The translations under genes and the position numbers were made by a program. Positions 46,491 to 57,604 of a stretch of 64,000 nucleotides of DNA are shown piece by piece. Origin of the DNA: Thalassotalea sp. LPB0316 (GTDB lineage: Bacteria > Pseudomonadota > Gammaproteobacteria > Enterobacterales > Alteromonadaceae); NCBI RefSeq assembly GCF_014898095.1, contig NZ_CP062946.1:992001-1056000 (forward strand). Direction: 5' to 3'. Position 1 is the first letter of the stretch; each line of letters begins with the position of its first letter. Under the pieces are notes generated by a model that was not told the DNA's origin, did no database searches, and saw nothing but the letters and a program-made list of their open reading frames with translations.

Positions 46491-47783
46491 ATGAAGTTAA
46501 TGCCGCGCAGTGCATTTGGCCAAACTGTATCGTTAATCGGTGTGTTGTTGTTGGTCAATCAAATTGTCGCTTATGCCTCGATGGCTATTTACATCATTCA
46601 ACCGAGCTCACAGCAAATTAACCAGTTACTGGCAAAACAAATTCGCGTCGTTTTTATTGATATTAAAGACGTGGTGATGAGCCCGCAAATGGCGCAGGCA
46701 TTTCATCGAGAAACGGGTATTGGTGTTTATCGCGAACACGAAGCTATGCAGTTGGGGTTAGCCAATGCTGACTATTACCCTTATCGCTCGATGGAAATGA
46801 GTAAACTACTCAATGGCCCTGCCGAAGTGCGGATTTCTCAAGGCGAAGAATACCTGTTTTGGATCAGACCGCCACAAGCGCCATCACTCTGGGTAAAAAT
46901 ACCATTATCTGGGCTAGAAGAAGCAAACCTGTTGCCATTGATTGTGGTCTTGATGGTGATCGGTGGTATGAGTGTGGTCGGTGGTTGGCTGTTTGTTCGG
47001 CAACTCAATAGGCCTTTGCGGGCACTTCAGCGGGCGGCAAATCAAGTGGGTAGAGGTGAATTTCCCGAGCCTCTAGAAGCACAGGGAACGAGTGAAGTTG
47101 TTGCCGTGACGCATGCGTTTAATCATATGTCTAAGGGCATTAAACGCTTGGAAGAAGATCGCAACTTATTAATGGCGGGGATTTCTCATGATTTGCGAAC
47201 GCCGCTCACGAGAATTCGTCTTGCAACAGAAATGATGTCCGATCAAGAGTCCTTCTTAAAGGAAGGTATCGAAAGCGATATCGAGGATATGAATAATATT
47301 ATCGATCAGTTTATTGATTATATCCGCCACGATACACTAGACAAACGCGAGCTTGCCAATGTTAATGAACTCGTCGATGAAGTGGTGCTAGCTGAGCGTA
47401 TTTCAGGTCGTGAGTTTGTTGTAAATCTGGCGCAAACCCCGTTGGTGCCAATCAAGTACATCGCTATCAAACGCGCTTTAGTCAACTTAGTACAAAATGC
47501 ACTGCGTTATACTCAAGGTACCATCTATATCTCTACCCGTTATGATAAAGTAGCCAAAATGGTCGCGATCGATGTCGAAGATGAAGGCGAGGGCATGAAC
47601 CCAGAGGATATTGAGCTGTTATTTAAACCGTTTACCCAAGGTGACAAAGCGCGCGGTACAGAAGGTTCAGGTTTGGGTTTGGCAATTATCAAACGTATTG
47701 TTGATTCTCACGGTGGCCAAATTACGCTAGCCAATCGCCAACAAGGTGGCTTACAAGCGACAATAAAACTGCCGATAAAATAG
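46491..47783 (+). CDS. envZ: EnvZ osmosensor histidine kinase
   Basis: A membrane histidine kinase of 430 residues. The first transmembrane helix (about residues 14-36) is followed by a periplasmic part and a second helix ([20 protein letters not shown]). A HAMP domain ([20 protein letters not shown]), the HisKA box with phospho-acceptor His233 in [20 protein letters not shown], and the ATPase domain ([25 protein letters not shown]) complete it. It controls OmpR phosphorylation. A strong terminator follows. Confidence 0.97.
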   Translation: MKLMPRSAFGQTVSLIGVLLLVNQIVAYASMAIYIIQPSSQQINQLLAKQIRVVFIDIKDVVMSPQMAQAFHRETGIGVYREHEAMQLGLANADYYPYRSMEMSKLLNGPAEVRISQGEEYLFWIRPPQAPSLWVKIPLSGLEEANLLPLIVVLMVIGGMSVVGGWLFVRQLNRPLRALQRAANQVGRGEFPEPLEAQGTSEVVAVTHAFNHMSKGIKRLEEDRNLLMAGISHDLRTPLTRIRLATEMMSDQESFLKEGIESDIEDMNNIIDQFIDYIRHDTLDKRELANVNELVDEVVLAERISGREFVVNLAQTPLVPIKYIAIKRALVNLVQNALRYTQGTIYISTRYDKVAKMVAIDVEDEGEGMNPEDIELLFKPFTQGDKARGTEGSGLGLAIIKRIVDSHGGQITLANRQQGGLQATIKLPIK

Positions 47784-47817
47784 TTAGTAGACAGAGTCGC
47801 GAGTTTAACTAGAAACA

Positions 47818-47842
47818 AAAAAGCCGCATAATGCGGCTTTTT
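47818..47842. terminator. Bidirectional terminator between envZ and pckA
   Basis: AAAAAGCCGCA, a 3-base loop and TGCGGCTTTTT form a perfect 11-bp stem with A and T runs at its ends. It serves envZ on the plus strand and pckA on the minus strand. Confidence 0.92.
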
Positions 47843-47860
47843 GTCTTTAACAGGTGTGTC

Positions 47861-49471
47861 TTATAACTGAGGGCCAGCAGACACTAATGATTGACCGTGC
47901 TGCGTATCAGTAAACTTCTCAAAGTTATTAACGAAACGCCCTGCTAAGTCTTTAGCTTTGCTTTCCCAATCTGCCGCGTTGTCATAAGTGTTACGCGGAT
48001 CAAGAATGTTGCTATCACAGTCGTGTAATGCTGTAGGTACGCTTAAGTTAAACATTGGCAGTTCAACCATTTCGGCATGCTCGATTGAACCGTCTAAAAT
48101 GGCATCGATAATAGCGCGGGTATCTTTAATTGAGATACGTTTGCCTGAGCCATTCCAACCAGTATTTACTAAGTATGCTTCTGCACCAGCCGCTTCCATA
48201 CGCTTGCGTAGAACGTCAGCGTATTGTGTTGGATGTAAGCTTAAGAACGCCGCACCGAAACAGCTAGAAAATGTTGGTGTCGGTTCAGTAATACCGCGCT
48301 CAGTACCGGCTAATTTAGCCGTGAAGCCAGATAAGAAATAGTACTCAGTTTGCTCAGGTGTTAGCTTGGCAACTGGCGGTAACACACCGAAGGCATCGGC
48401 TGTTAAGAAGATTACTTTCTTGGCATGGCCGGCGCGAGATACTGGCTTAACAATGTTTTCAATGTGGTGAATTGGGTAAGAAACACGGGTGTTTTCTGTT
48501 TTTGAGTTGTCGTCAAAATCAATTTTGCCGTTTTCATCTACTGTCACGTTTTCTAGTAACGCATCGCGACGAATAGCGTTGTAAATGTCTGGCTCGTTTT
48601 CTTTTGAAAGATTGATTGTTTTTGCGTAACAACCACCTTCAAAATTGAATACGCCATTGTCGTCCCAACCGTGCTCATCATCACCAATTAATTCGCGCTT
48701 AGGATCGGTAGAAAGTGTCGTTTTACCCGTACCTGATAAACCGAAGAATACGGCTACATCGCCATCTTTACCTACGTTTGCACTACAGTGCATTGAGGCA
48801 ATACCTTTCAGTGGTAACAAGTAGTTCATCATTGAGAACATACCTTTTTTCATCTCACCACCGTACCACGTACCACCGATTAACTGCATTTTTTCAGTTA
48901 AGTTAAACGCAACAAAGTTTTCTGAGTTTAAGCCTTGTTCTTGCCAGTTAGGGTTCGTTGTTTTGGCACCATTCATAACAACGAAGTCTGGCTCGTAGTT
49001 TTCTAACTCTGCGTCAGTTGGGCGAATGAACATATTTTTTACGAAGTGAGCTTGCCAAGCAACCTCAGTGATAAAGCGAACTTTTAAACGCGTATCTTCG
49101 TTTGCGCCACAGAAAGTATCAACAACGAATAAACGCTTGCCAGATAATTGAGTAACCACTAAATCTTTTAAACTAGCCCAAGTTTCAGGTGTCATTGGCT
49201 TGTTATCGTTTTTGCCTTGATCTGCCCACCATACTGTGTCGCGTGTTACGTCATCGCGAACAATGTATTTATCTTTTGGTGAGCGACCAGTAAAAATACC
49301 GGTGTCAACTGAAACAGCGCCGAGCTCTGTAACATAACCTTTGTCATAACCTTCGAGGCTAGATTTCGTTTCTTCTTCAAACAATAAATCGTAAGACGGA
49401 TTGTAAACAACCTCAGATACGTTGGTGATGCCGTATTGAGTTAAATCAATCGTTTTTGCCACAGTTGACAT
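47861..49471 (-). CDS. pckA: Phosphoenolpyruvate carboxykinase (ATP)
   Basis: Converts oxaloacetate and ATP to phosphoenolpyruvate, the entry step of gluconeogenesis. The 536-residue protein has the substrate loop [28 protein letters not shown], the kinase-1a P-loop [12 protein letters not shown], the metal-binding LIGDDEHGW and the adenine-side [14 protein letters not shown] lies nine bases before the ATG. It is monocistronic and convergent with envZ, as in many gammaproteobacteria. Confidence 0.97.
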   Translation of the reverse strand: MSTVAKTIDLTQYGITNVSEVVYNPSYDLLFEEETKSSLEGYDKGYVTELGAVSVDTGIFTGRSPKDKYIVRDDVTRDTVWWADQGKNDNKPMTPETWASLKDLVVTQLSGKRLFVVDTFCGANEDTRLKVRFITEVAWQAHFVKNMFIRPTDAELENYEPDFVVMNGAKTTNPNWQEQGLNSENFVAFNLTEKMQLIGGTWYGGEMKKGMFSMMNYLLPLKGIASMHCSANVGKDGDVAVFFGLSGTGKTTLSTDPKRELIGDDEHGWDDNGVFNFEGGCYAKTINLSKENEPDIYNAIRRDALLENVTVDENGKIDFDDNSKTENTRVSYPIHHIENIVKPVSRAGHAKKVIFLTADAFGVLPPVAKLTPEQTEYYFLSGFTAKLAGTERGITEPTPTFSSCFGAAFLSLHPTQYADVLRKRMEAAGAEAYLVNTGWNGSGKRISIKDTRAIIDAILDGSIEHAEMVELPMFNLSVPTALHDCDSNILDPRNTYDNAADWESKAKDLAGRFVNNFEKFTDTQHGQSLVSAGPQL

Positions 49472-49724
49472 AGTTCATACTCTCCAATGGGTATAAATAA
49501 AAGTAATGGTTATGTTCCAGAGATTTCTAATCTCTCTGAGGGCGCCAATTCTAGGGGATTATTTGTTAAAAAAAAAGCAATAATTTTTTGTGACTGAAAG
49601 TTTTCATCTTTTACAACAAAGTTTGCTTGATTTGCATATTTTTGTATGTAAAAAAACTACAAACTGAATAATTTTACTTGAAATTCTAATTTCAGAAAGT
49701 GCTCAAATGACAAGGCTTGAGAAA

Positions 49725-49751
49725 TAAAAAAGGACGCAAAAAGCGCCCTTT
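49725..49751 (-). terminator. Intrinsic terminator after hslO
   Basis: On the minus strand AAGGGCGC and GCGTCCTT form a stem (one G-T pair) with a T-rich loop, followed by a T run. It ends the hslR-hslO transcript. The rest of the 299-base gap to pckA (49472-49724) holds only the pckA leader and promoter, with a small AGAGAT/ATCTCT stem at 49519-49535. Confidence 0.75.
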
Positions 49752-49770
49752 ATGCAAAATGAGTGAATAA

Positions 49771-50631
49771 CTAATGTTTTTTGTCACTAAAGTATTGAGC
49801 AAAGTGGCTTTGATCAAAACGATAAGTTGTTAAACAAAAGTCACAGTTTGTCGTGATTTCGCCTTGTTCAGCTAAGATATCTGCGATCTCTTCTTGACCG
49901 AGTTGACTGATCGCCGTTAAGACCTTTTCTTCAGAACAAGAGCAGCGGAACTTAACCGTTTGTGGTTCAAAGATTCGCACTTCTTCTTGATGATATAAGC
50001 GATAAAGTAACTCGTGCGCCTCTAGTGAGAAAATTTCATCTTGCTTAATGGTTTGAGTTAACTGACACAAGTGGTTGTAATCAGCTAACTGTTGTTCTTT
50101 ATCTTCGCTATCGGGTAATAGCTGCACTAATGCGCCCGCAGCTTTGCCCTGCTCAATATCGGTAAATAACCACACAGACGTAGGAATTTGATCTGAGGTT
50201 TCAAAATAATTCGCTAAGCAATCGGCTAAGGTATCTTTTTCTAATGCGACAATCCCCTGATATGGCTCACCCGCTTTCGGGCGAATGGTGATCACCATAG
50301 TGCCTTTGCCTATCAGCGCCTTTAAGCCTGTGGCTTGAGTTGTTTGTGCTAGCTTGGCAACACCGCGCATATTTTGTTGGTCATCGCCATTGATCGCTAA
50401 ATAACTTACTGGCCCATCACCTTGTAACTGCACAGTAATTTCACCTTCAAATTTTAAGGTTGCGGTGAGTAAACAGGTTGCCGATAACATTTCACCTAAC
50501 AAGGCTTTTACACCCGCAGGATAGTTGTGGTCTGCAATAATGTCTTGATAGGTCTTTTCTAATTGCACTAGCTCGCCACGAGCGTGCATGTTGTCGAATA
50601 AATAACGGTGTAAAACGTCTTGCGTTGACAT
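49771..50631 (-). CDS. hslO: Redox-regulated chaperone Hsp33
   Basis: A cytoplasmic holdase of 286 residues that is activated when its zinc cysteines are oxidised. The C-terminal zinc centre shows CSCSEEK (near residue 233) and CDFC (near residue 265). The N-terminal chaperone domain has GLKALIGKGTMVITIRPK. The gene starts five bases after hslR ends, the usual heat-shock pair. Confidence 0.96.
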   Translation of the reverse strand: MSTQDVLHRYLFDNMHARGELVQLEKTYQDIIADHNYPAGVKALLGEMLSATCLLTATLKFEGEITVQLQGDGPVSYLAINGDDQQNMRGVAKLAQTTQATGLKALIGKGTMVITIRPKAGEPYQGIVALEKDTLADCLANYFETSDQIPTSVWLFTDIEQGKAAGALVQLLPDSEDKEQQLADYNHLCQLTQTIKQDEIFSLEAHELLYRLYHQEEVRIFEPQTVKFRCSCSEEKVLTAISQLGQEEIADILAEQGEITTNCDFCLTTYRFDQSHFAQYFSDKKH

Positions 50632-50636
50632 AACGG

Positions 50637-51050
50637 CTATATCCTGTCTTTCAATTGTCGAATTTGTCGACGTTGCTTTTTATCGGGTTTGGTTTCACTT
50701 GCGGGGCTAAATAATATCCCCTGTTTGCGAGCAAGTGCGTTATCTTCTCGCGTTTTTATACTTGCGTCAGTTTCTTGGTATAAGGTTTGGGCAAATGTTG
50801 CATTACTTCGCTTATCGGCGAGTGCAACGATGATCACTTCTCTTTCATCATAGCCTTGGCGTATTCTTACTTTGTCGCCAATCGCTACGTTTTTGCCTGA
50901 TTTAGTGCGTTGGCCATTATAAAACACTTTACCGCCATCGATCATTTGTTTGGCAATCGCACGGGTTTTATAAAACCGCGCTGCCCACAACCATTTATCG
51001 AGGCGAGTCGGTGTATTTTCAATGGCGTTATTGGGATTATTTTTAGCCAT
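50637..51050 (-). CDS. hslR: Hsp15, S4-domain ribosome-associated heat shock protein
   Basis: A 137-residue RNA-binding protein that rescues 50S subunits carrying nascent chains. The S4 domain is RLDKWLWAARFYKTRAIAKQ followed by GGKVFYNGQRTKSGKNVAIG; the basic C-terminal tail (KKQRRQIRQLKDRI) is typical. GAGG precedes the ATG. It heads the hslR-hslO pair and is divergent from gspC across about 145 bases. Confidence 0.95.
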   Translation of the reverse strand: MAKNNPNNAIENTPTRLDKWLWAARFYKTRAIAKQMIDGGKVFYNGQRTKSGKNVAIGDKVRIRQGYDEREVIIVALADKRSNATFAQTLYQETDASIKTREDNALARKQGILFSPASETKPDKKQRRQIRQLKDRI

Positions 51051-51195
51051 AAATCCTCATGTCGAAATTTGTTAATATTGCTGTCACTTTGTTTTGATAC
51101 ACTCGAAATAATCGTTAATAGGTGCTTGTTGATACGTAAAACGTCAAGTATTATCAAAGCGGCATAAAGACAATAAATATGAACTATTATAAGAA

Positions 51196-52125
51196 ATGTC
51201 ACTCCAACAAACCATTAAACCTTTATTATCTGCATTTGAAAAAGTGCCACAGAAAACACTTGCTAATGTCATTAGTGGTGCCTTGTTGGTCTACATTGCT
51301 TTTGTCTTTGCCAAAATGACTTGGCAGTTGGTGCCAAATGACACTACCACTAATCAATTGCCCGTAGCCAAATCATATAGCACTGCACAGTCGTCTGATG
51401 CTGCTGTCGATGTTGGTAGTATTAAAGCGCTAAACTTGTTTGGTCAATTTAATCGCCAAGATGAAAAGCCGAAAGTGGTTGAAGTACAAGATGCACCGCA
51501 AACTCGCCTCAATTTAACCCTTACAGGCGTGGTTGCCAGTAGTGATGAGCGTTATGCCTCAGCAATAATTGAAAGCGGTGGTAGTCAATATACTTATGGC
51601 ATCGGCGATAAAATTGAAAAAACAAGGGCAACTTTAGAGCAAGTATACAGTGATCGAGTTTTGATTAAACAGTCGGGCACACTGGAAACACTGATGCTCG
51701 ATGGTGTTAAATACAACAAAACGCCGGCGTCAGCAACACGCCCATCAGCGCCAGTTCGCAAACCATCAAGGCAAGCAGGCCAAGTCATTGATCAACGTGA
51801 GAATCAAGCACTCGCCGAACAAGCAACGGTGTTAAAGCAAGACTTAACAAAAGATCCTGCAAAAATTGTCGACTATTTGACCATTGCACCACAGCGCCAA
51901 GGTGGCCAATTACTTGGCTATCGTTTGAATCCAGGGAAAAACCCTGAATTTTTTAAATCATCAGGCCTGCGCCCAGGTGATATTGCCGTACAGATGAACG
52001 GCTTAGACTTAACCTCGCCACAAGAAGCGAGTGATGCTTTAAAAGCATTGAGAACAGAATCAGAAATCACCTTGCTCGTCGACCGAGGCGGTGAATTAAC
52101 TGAAATTCTATTTAGTATTAATTGA
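51196..52125 (+). CDS. gspC: Type II secretion protein GspC
   Basis: The bitopic inner-membrane protein linking the platform to the secretin. One transmembrane helix (residues about 23-43) precedes the HR domain (LNLTLTGVVASSDERYASAI), which binds GspD. A C-terminal PDZ domain (GYRLNPGKNPEFFKSSGLRP) helps substrate choice. At 309 residues it is of normal size. It heads the gspC-N operon. Confidence 0.95.
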   Translation: MSLQQTIKPLLSAFEKVPQKTLANVISGALLVYIAFVFAKMTWQLVPNDTTTNQLPVAKSYSTAQSSDAAVDVGSIKALNLFGQFNRQDEKPKVVEVQDAPQTRLNLTLTGVVASSDERYASAIIESGGSQYTYGIGDKIEKTRATLEQVYSDRVLIKQSGTLETLMLDGVKYNKTPASATRPSAPVRKPSRQAGQVIDQRENQALAEQATVLKQDLTKDPAKIVDYLTIAPQRQGGQLLGYRLNPGKNPEFFKSSGLRPGDIAVQMNGLDLTSPQEASDALKALRTESEITLLVDRGGELTEILFSIN

Positions 52126-52147
52126 TTTCAAGAAAAGGATTAGATCA

Positions 52148-54262
52148 ATGCGCACAGCTAATCGCGCAAGTTTGTTAAAAGCTATGGCCTGTTCGGCACT
52201 GACTGCAATTTCAGTAAGTGCGGTATCATTGAGTTTGCCGTTACAAGCAGCAGAGCCGACCACGTTTTCGCCAAACTTTAGAAATACCAAAATAACTGAA
52301 TTTATTAATACCGTTGGCAAAAACTTGCAAAAAACCATGATCGTCGACCCACAAGTTAAAGGGACGGTCAATGTTCGCAGTTATGATTTACTGACCGAAG
52401 AGCAATATTACCAGTTTTTCCTTAATGTCCTTGAAGTCCACGGTTTCTCTGCTGTCGAAATGGACAACAATATCGTTAAAATCATTCGCCAAAAAGATGC
52501 CAAAAGTTCATCAATACCGGTTGTTGATGAAGTTAATGCCGGCATGGGTGATGAAATGATCACGCGTGTGGTTGAAGTGAAAAATGTTACCGTGCGTGAA
52601 CTAGTGCCATTGCTGCGTCAGTTAAATGACCAAGCCAGTGGTGGTAACGTGACCAACTACGACCCAGCTAATGTCATTATGATCACAGGCACAGCTGCTG
52701 TGGTTAATCGCATCGTTAAAATCATTGAAAAAGTTGACAAAGCCGGTGACCAAGACGTCCAGATTATTCGCTTACAGCATGCCTCTGCTGGCGATATGGT
52801 ACGCATTATTGAATCGATGAATAAGGTTACTGCAAGTAAAGCGGCTTCAACGCCGACTTTCCTGATCCCAAAAATTGTCGCGGACGACAGAACAAATAGC
52901 GTCATTATTTCTGGTGAAGTGAAAGCGCGTGATCGCGTGGTTAAATTGGTTCAGCGTTTAGACGCTGAACTTGAAACTAACGGCAACACCCGCGTCTATT
53001 ATTTAAAGTATGCCAAAGCTGAAGATATAGTGCCCGTTTTAAAAGGCGTTAGTGAGTCAATTGAGGCTGATGAAAATGCCAGTAAGTCAACCACTAGTCG
53101 TTCGGGTAAAAAGCGCAATATTTCAATCGAAGCACATGCTGATACCAATACTGTCGTCATTACTGCCCAGCAAGACATGTTGCGTTCACTAGAAGCGGTT
53201 ATTCGTCAATTAGACGTTAGACGTGCTCAGGTATTAGTTGAAGCGATTATCGTCGAAGTCTTCGAAGCAGATGGCATCAACTTAGGTGTTCAGTGGTATA
53301 CCGAAGAGGGTGGCTTTACTCAGTTTAATAATGGTCCTGCAACCATCTCACAAGTTGCCGCAGGTGTTGAGGCTGCTCAGTCTACCCCAGGTAAATACAC
53401 GCCACCCGTTTTACACCCAGATACCGGTAATATTATTTCTCCAGGTGTCCAAGAGCCTGATATTAAAGGTGATTACTCATTGTTAGCCCAAGCGTTAGGC
53501 TCTGTTAGTGGTATGATGTTTGGTATTATGAAAGACGATTGGGGCGCTATAATTCAAGCGGTCAGCACTGACACCAATTCAAACATCTTAGCAACACCAA
53601 GTATTACAACGTTAGATAACGAAGAAGCCTACTTTATTGTCGGTCAAGAAGTACCAATCATTACTGGCTCAACAACGGGGAATAATAACGACAACCCGTT
53701 TCAAACCGTTGATCGACAAGAAGTTGGTATTAAGCTCAAAGTAACCCCGCAAGTCAATGAAGGCTCTGGTGTTCAACTAACCATTGAGCAAGAGGTTTCA
53801 TCGGTTAGCGGTGCCACGGGAGTTGATATTGCAATCAACAAACGCGAAATAAAAACAACCGTTATGGCTGATCACGGCGATACTGTAATTTTAGGTGGTT
53901 TAATTGACGAAGACGTTCAAGAAAGTCAGCAAAAAGTGCCGTTATTAGGTGATATTCCACTTATTGGTCATCTGTTTAAATCGACCGGTAACACTGTCCG
54001 CAAACGCAATTTAATGGTGTTCTTACGTCCAACAATTCTTCGTGATGGCGACAGCATGAATGAAGTGACTAAGAACAAATACAACTTCATGCGAGCGCAG
54101 GAAATTTTGCAGCGTGAAAAAGGGCTGTCTTTAATGGATGACGAAAAGCTACCATTACTCCAAAAGTGGGAAGAGCAAGATAAACTGACCTTGCCACCGT
54201 CGTTTGACGAATATATGGAAGACAAAGCGCAAGAAAAAGCCGCAGATAAGAAAAAGCAATAG
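52148..54262 (+). CDS. gspD: Type II secretion outer-membrane secretin GspD
   Basis: The outer-membrane pore of the type II system (704 residues). A signal peptide (ACSALTAISVSAVSLSLPLQA) is followed by N0 (FRNTKITEFINTVGKN), repeats N1 to N3 (TRVVEVKNVTVRELVPLLRQ) and the secretin core (VPLLGDIPLIGHLFKST, then RNLMVFLRPTIL). A charged C-terminal tail follows; no pilotin gene (gspS) is nearby. AAAGGA precedes the ATG. Confidence 0.97.
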   Translation: MRTANRASLLKAMACSALTAISVSAVSLSLPLQAAEPTTFSPNFRNTKITEFINTVGKNLQKTMIVDPQVKGTVNVRSYDLLTEEQYYQFFLNVLEVHGFSAVEMDNNIVKIIRQKDAKSSSIPVVDEVNAGMGDEMITRVVEVKNVTVRELVPLLRQLNDQASGGNVTNYDPANVIMITGTAAVVNRIVKIIEKVDKAGDQDVQIIRLQHASAGDMVRIIESMNKVTASKAASTPTFLIPKIVADDRTNSVIISGEVKARDRVVKLVQRLDAELETNGNTRVYYLKYAKAEDIVPVLKGVSESIEADENASKSTTSRSGKKRNISIEAHADTNTVVITAQQDMLRSLEAVIRQLDVRRAQVLVEAIIVEVFEADGINLGVQWYTEEGGFTQFNNGPATISQVAAGVEAAQSTPGKYTPPVLHPDTGNIISPGVQEPDIKGDYSLLAQALGSVSGMMFGIMKDDWGAIIQAVSTDTNSNILATPSITTLDNEEAYFIVGQEVPIITGSTTGNNNDNPFQTVDRQEVGIKLKVTPQVNEGSGVQLTIEQEVSSVSGATGVDIAINKREIKTTVMADHGDTVILGGLIDEDVQESQQKVPLLGDIPLIGHLFKSTGNTVRKRNLMVFLRPTILRDGDSMNEVTKNKYNFMRAQEILQREKGLSLMDDEKLPLLQKWEEQDKLTLPPSFDEYMEDKAQEKAADKKKQ

Positions 54263-54272
54263 GTGTTGAGAT

Positions 54273-55859
54273 ATGAGTGATACATCACAGCCAACACCTG
54301 ATGAAGAGTTAGCAGCGATTGAGCAAAGTGTTGAGGCCTTTAGCGATGATGGCGAATTTTCTGAGTCAGTCGAGCTAGCAGATGCTCATCAGATTACCTA
54401 TCGTTTGCCGTTTGGTTTTGCCAAACGAAATAGTGTTTTGGTTAAACAGCAAGCAACAGGGTTTGAAGTCTACTGTTTGGCGCAAACAAAAGTCAACGTG
54501 CTCAATGAAGTGCGTCGCGTGTTAAAGCAGCCTTTTGTTATCCACTATTTGTCAGCTGATGAGTTTGAGGCAATGTTGACACAGGCTTACCAACGAGACT
54601 CTTCTGAAGCACAGCAAATGATGGAAGATATTGGCAATGAAGTCGATTTGTATTCATTAGCCGACGAAGTAGGCGAAACGCAAGACTTATTGGAAAATGA
54701 GGATGATGCCCCGATCATCAAAATGATCAATGCTATGCTCTCAGAAGCGATAAAAGAGAACGCCTCTGATATTCATATTGAAACCTTTGAATCGAGCTTG
54801 CAAATTCGTTTCCGCGTAGATGGTGTCTTACGTGAAGTCCTTAAACCGAATCGCAAATTGGCGTCTTTATTGGTCTCGCGTATCAAGGTTATGGCCAAGC
54901 TCGATATTGCCGAAAAGCGCATTCCACAAGATGGTCGTATTTCGTTGCGAATTGCTGGTCGCGCGGTAGATGTTCGTGTATCAACTATGCCTACAGGGCA
55001 CGGTGAGCGTGTAGTGCTGCGTTTGTTAGACAAAAATGCTGCGCGCCTAGATTTACAAGATTTAGGTATGACGGATAAAAACCGCGCCTTATTCTCAGAA
55101 CTCATCGACAAGCCTCACGGTATTATTTTGGTAACCGGCCCAACGGGCTCGGGTAAATCAACCACCTTGTATGCTGGCTTGAGCCAAATTGATTCGCGCG
55201 AGCGCAATGTTTTAACCGTTGAAGATCCCATTGAATTTGCCATTGAAGGCATTGGTCAAACGCAAGTAAACACGAAAGTAGATATGACTTTTGCGCGTGG
55301 CTTACGCGCGATACTACGTCAAGATCCCGATGTTGTTATGGTCGGTGAAATTCGTGACTTAGAAACGGCGCAAATAGGTGTGCAGGCCAGTTTAACGGGG
55401 CACTTAGTGTTATCAACGCTACATACCAATACCGCCGCCGGTGCGATTACTCGCATGGAAGATATGGGCGTTGAGCCATTCTTACTCTCCTCGAGTTTAC
55501 TCGGTGTGTTAGCGCAACGTCTTGTTCGTACCTTGTGCCCTGAGTGTCGAGAAAGCCATCAGCCTGATAGTGAAGAGCGCAAACTTCTGCAGTTAGCAGA
55601 TAATGATCAACGACCCATCTATCGTGCCACAGGTTGCAGTGAGTGCAACTTTAAAGGGTTTAAAGGTCGAACCGGTATCCATGAATTACTGGTTGTCGAC
55701 GATAGAGCGAGAGAGCTGATTCACAATGGGCAAGGTGAGCAAGCGATAGAAAAACACATTCGCAAAACCACGCCAAGTATTCGTCAAGACGGCTTTGAAA
55801 AAGTGATGGCGGGTATAACCACCATCGAAGAAGTTTTGCGCGTCACTCGAGAAGATTAA
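54273..55859 (+). CDS. gspE: Type II secretion ATPase GspE
   Basis: The cytoplasmic hexameric ATPase that drives pseudopilus assembly (528 residues). Walker A is [10 protein letters not shown] with Lys295, the Asp box is LTVEDPIEF and the Walker B region [13 protein letters not shown] four-cysteine zinc site (LCPEC and CSEC) lies near residues 425-460. The N-terminal domain binds GspL. GspF follows after nine bases. Confidence 0.97.
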   Translation: MSDTSQPTPDEELAAIEQSVEAFSDDGEFSESVELADAHQITYRLPFGFAKRNSVLVKQQATGFEVYCLAQTKVNVLNEVRRVLKQPFVIHYLSADEFEAMLTQAYQRDSSEAQQMMEDIGNEVDLYSLADEVGETQDLLENEDDAPIIKMINAMLSEAIKENASDIHIETFESSLQIRFRVDGVLREVLKPNRKLASLLVSRIKVMAKLDIAEKRIPQDGRISLRIAGRAVDVRVSTMPTGHGERVVLRLLDKNAARLDLQDLGMTDKNRALFSELIDKPHGIILVTGPTGSGKSTTLYAGLSQIDSRERNVLTVEDPIEFAIEGIGQTQVNTKVDMTFARGLRAILRQDPDVVMVGEIRDLETAQIGVQASLTGHLVLSTLHTNTAAGAITRMEDMGVEPFLLSSSLLGVLAQRLVRTLCPECRESHQPDSEERKLLQLADNDQRPIYRATGCSECNFKGFKGRTGIHELLVVDDRARELIHNGQGEQAIEKHIRKTTPSIRQDGFEKVMAGITTIEEVLRVTRED

Positions 55860-55868
55860 CCGTACGTT

Positions 55869-57089
55869 ATGGCAGCATTCGATTACCAAGCGGTTGATAG
55901 TCGCGGGAAAAATAAAAAAGGCGTATTGGAAGGCGATAGCGCGAAACAAGTGCGCGGCTTATTGCGAGAGCAGGGGTTAATCCCGCTTGAAGTAACTCCA
56001 GTACTTGATAAAGCCAAAACCAGTGATACCAAAACACGCTTTAGCCGTGGCAAAATATCGGCTAGTGACTTAGCCTTGATCACCCGTCAATTATCAACGT
56101 TAGTTGAATCGGGCTTACCCATTGAAGAATCCTTGGTTGCTGTTGCGCAGCAGTGCGACAAAAATAGAATAAAAAGTATGATCATGGCGGTCCGAACTAA
56201 GGTCACCGAAGGTTATAGTTTGGCGGAAAGTATGGCGGAATATCCGCAAATTTTTAATCGTTTGTTCCGCGCCATGGTAGCCGCCGGTGAAAAGTCAGGT
56301 CATCTCGATAAAGTGCTCAGTCGCTTAGCGGATTACACCGAGCAGCGTCAGCAAATGCGTTCTGCGTTAATCCAAGCGCTAGTCTATCCGATTATTATGA
56401 CGGTGATCGCCATTTCAGTTATTGCCATATTACTCACCTATGTGGTGCCAGATATCGTTGGCCAGTTTGAGCATATGGGGCAGAATCTGCCGAGTACGAC
56501 TCAGTTTTTGATCGCATCAAGTGACTTCTTACGCGATTATGGCTTAGTCATAATACTGCTGATCTTCGCGAGTATTTTCGTCTTTGGGCAACTCATGAAA
56601 AAGCCAACAATTCGATTAAAAGTACACGAAAAACTGCTTACCTTGCCGTTTGTTGGTCGAGTTGCTAAAGGGATCAACACTGCCCGATTTGCGCGGACAC
56701 TGAGTATTTTAACGGCCTCGGCAGTGCCGCTATTAGAGAGTATGCGTATTGCGGGTGAAGTGTTAGACAATTTATATATTAAACAAAAAATCAAAGAAGC
56801 AGGCGATAAGGTCCGCGAAGGTACGAGTTTGCGCGTTTCTTTAGAGCAAACGAAATTATTTCCGCCCATGATGTTACATATGATAGCTAGTGGTGAAAAA
56901 AGCGGACAGCTCGAGCATATGCTTGGTCGTGCTGCCGATAACCAAGATCGAGACTTTGAAGCCTTGGTCAATATTTCGTTAAAGGCGTTTGAGCCAGCAT
57001 TGATGGTCACGATGGCCGGTATCGTACTATTTATTGTACTGGCGATTTTACAACCAATCTTACAATTAAATACTATGATCGGCGGCTAA
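55869..57089 (+). CDS. gspF: Type II secretion inner-membrane platform protein GspF
   Basis: A polytopic platform protein (406 residues). It starts MAAFDYQAVDSRGKNKKGVLEGDS, as in the family, has two homologous GspF domains (LALITRQLSTLVESGLPIEESL and FARTLSILTASAVPLLESM) and three transmembrane segments. It works with GspE, GspL and GspM. Confidence 0.97.
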   Translation: MAAFDYQAVDSRGKNKKGVLEGDSAKQVRGLLREQGLIPLEVTPVLDKAKTSDTKTRFSRGKISASDLALITRQLSTLVESGLPIEESLVAVAQQCDKNRIKSMIMAVRTKVTEGYSLAESMAEYPQIFNRLFRAMVAAGEKSGHLDKVLSRLADYTEQRQQMRSALIQALVYPIIMTVIAISVIAILLTYVVPDIVGQFEHMGQNLPSTTQFLIASSDFLRDYGLVIILLIFASIFVFGQLMKKPTIRLKVHEKLLTLPFVGRVAKGINTARFARTLSILTASAVPLLESMRIAGEVLDNLYIKQKIKEAGDKVREGTSLRVSLEQTKLFPPMMLHMIASGEKSGQLEHMLGRAADNQDRDFEALVNISLKAFEPALMVTMAGIVLFIVLAILQPILQLNTMIGG

Positions 57090-57160
57090 TAACTTGCTAA
57101 TTTAGTTAAGCCTTATAAATCAGACATAGTGATTAAAGATTTACTAGCATAGAGGATGTT

Positions 57161-57604
57161 ATGAAAGTTAAAAACTCTCCGAAAAAAGTCCAAGGTTTTA
57201 CCTTGTTAGAAGTGATGGTCGTTATCGTTATCTTAGGTATTTTAGCTAGCTTAGTCGTACCTAATTTAATGGGTAGCCAAGAGCGTGCAAATATTCAAAA
57301 AGCAGTGTCTGATATCACTGCCTTAGAAACCTCGCTGAGCATGTACAAAATGGATAATTACAACTACCCAACGACTGAGCAAGGTTTAGAAGCATTGGTG
57401 TCTCAAACCGATGTTGATCCTGTGCCTCGCCGTTTTCCTGAAGGTGGTTATGTCAAGCGTTTACCGAAAGATCCATGGGGTAATGATTACCAATTACTAA
57501 ATCCAGGTGAGCGCGGTACAATTGACGTATTTTCTGTCGGCCCAGACGGCGAAGCAGGCACTGACGACGATATCGGCAACTGGAATTTAGGTGATTACCA
57601 GTAA
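57161..57604 (+). CDS. gspG: Major pseudopilin GspG
   Basis: The main subunit of the type II pseudopilus (147 residues). The prepilin cleavage site is QG/FTLLEVMVVIVILGIL with the conserved Glu5, and the calcium-binding C-terminal part is present (PWGNDYQLLNPGE, DGEAGTDDDIGNW). It is processed by a prepilin peptidase encoded outside this window. GAGG precedes the ATG. Its stop overlaps the gspH start by one base. Confidence 0.97.
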   Translation: MKVKNSPKKVQGFTLLEVMVVIVILGILASLVVPNLMGSQERANIQKAVSDITALETSLSMYKMDNYNYPTTEQGLEALVSQTDVDPVPRRFPEGGYVKRLPKDPWGNDYQLLNPGERGTIDVFSVGPDGEAGTDDDIGNWNLGDYQ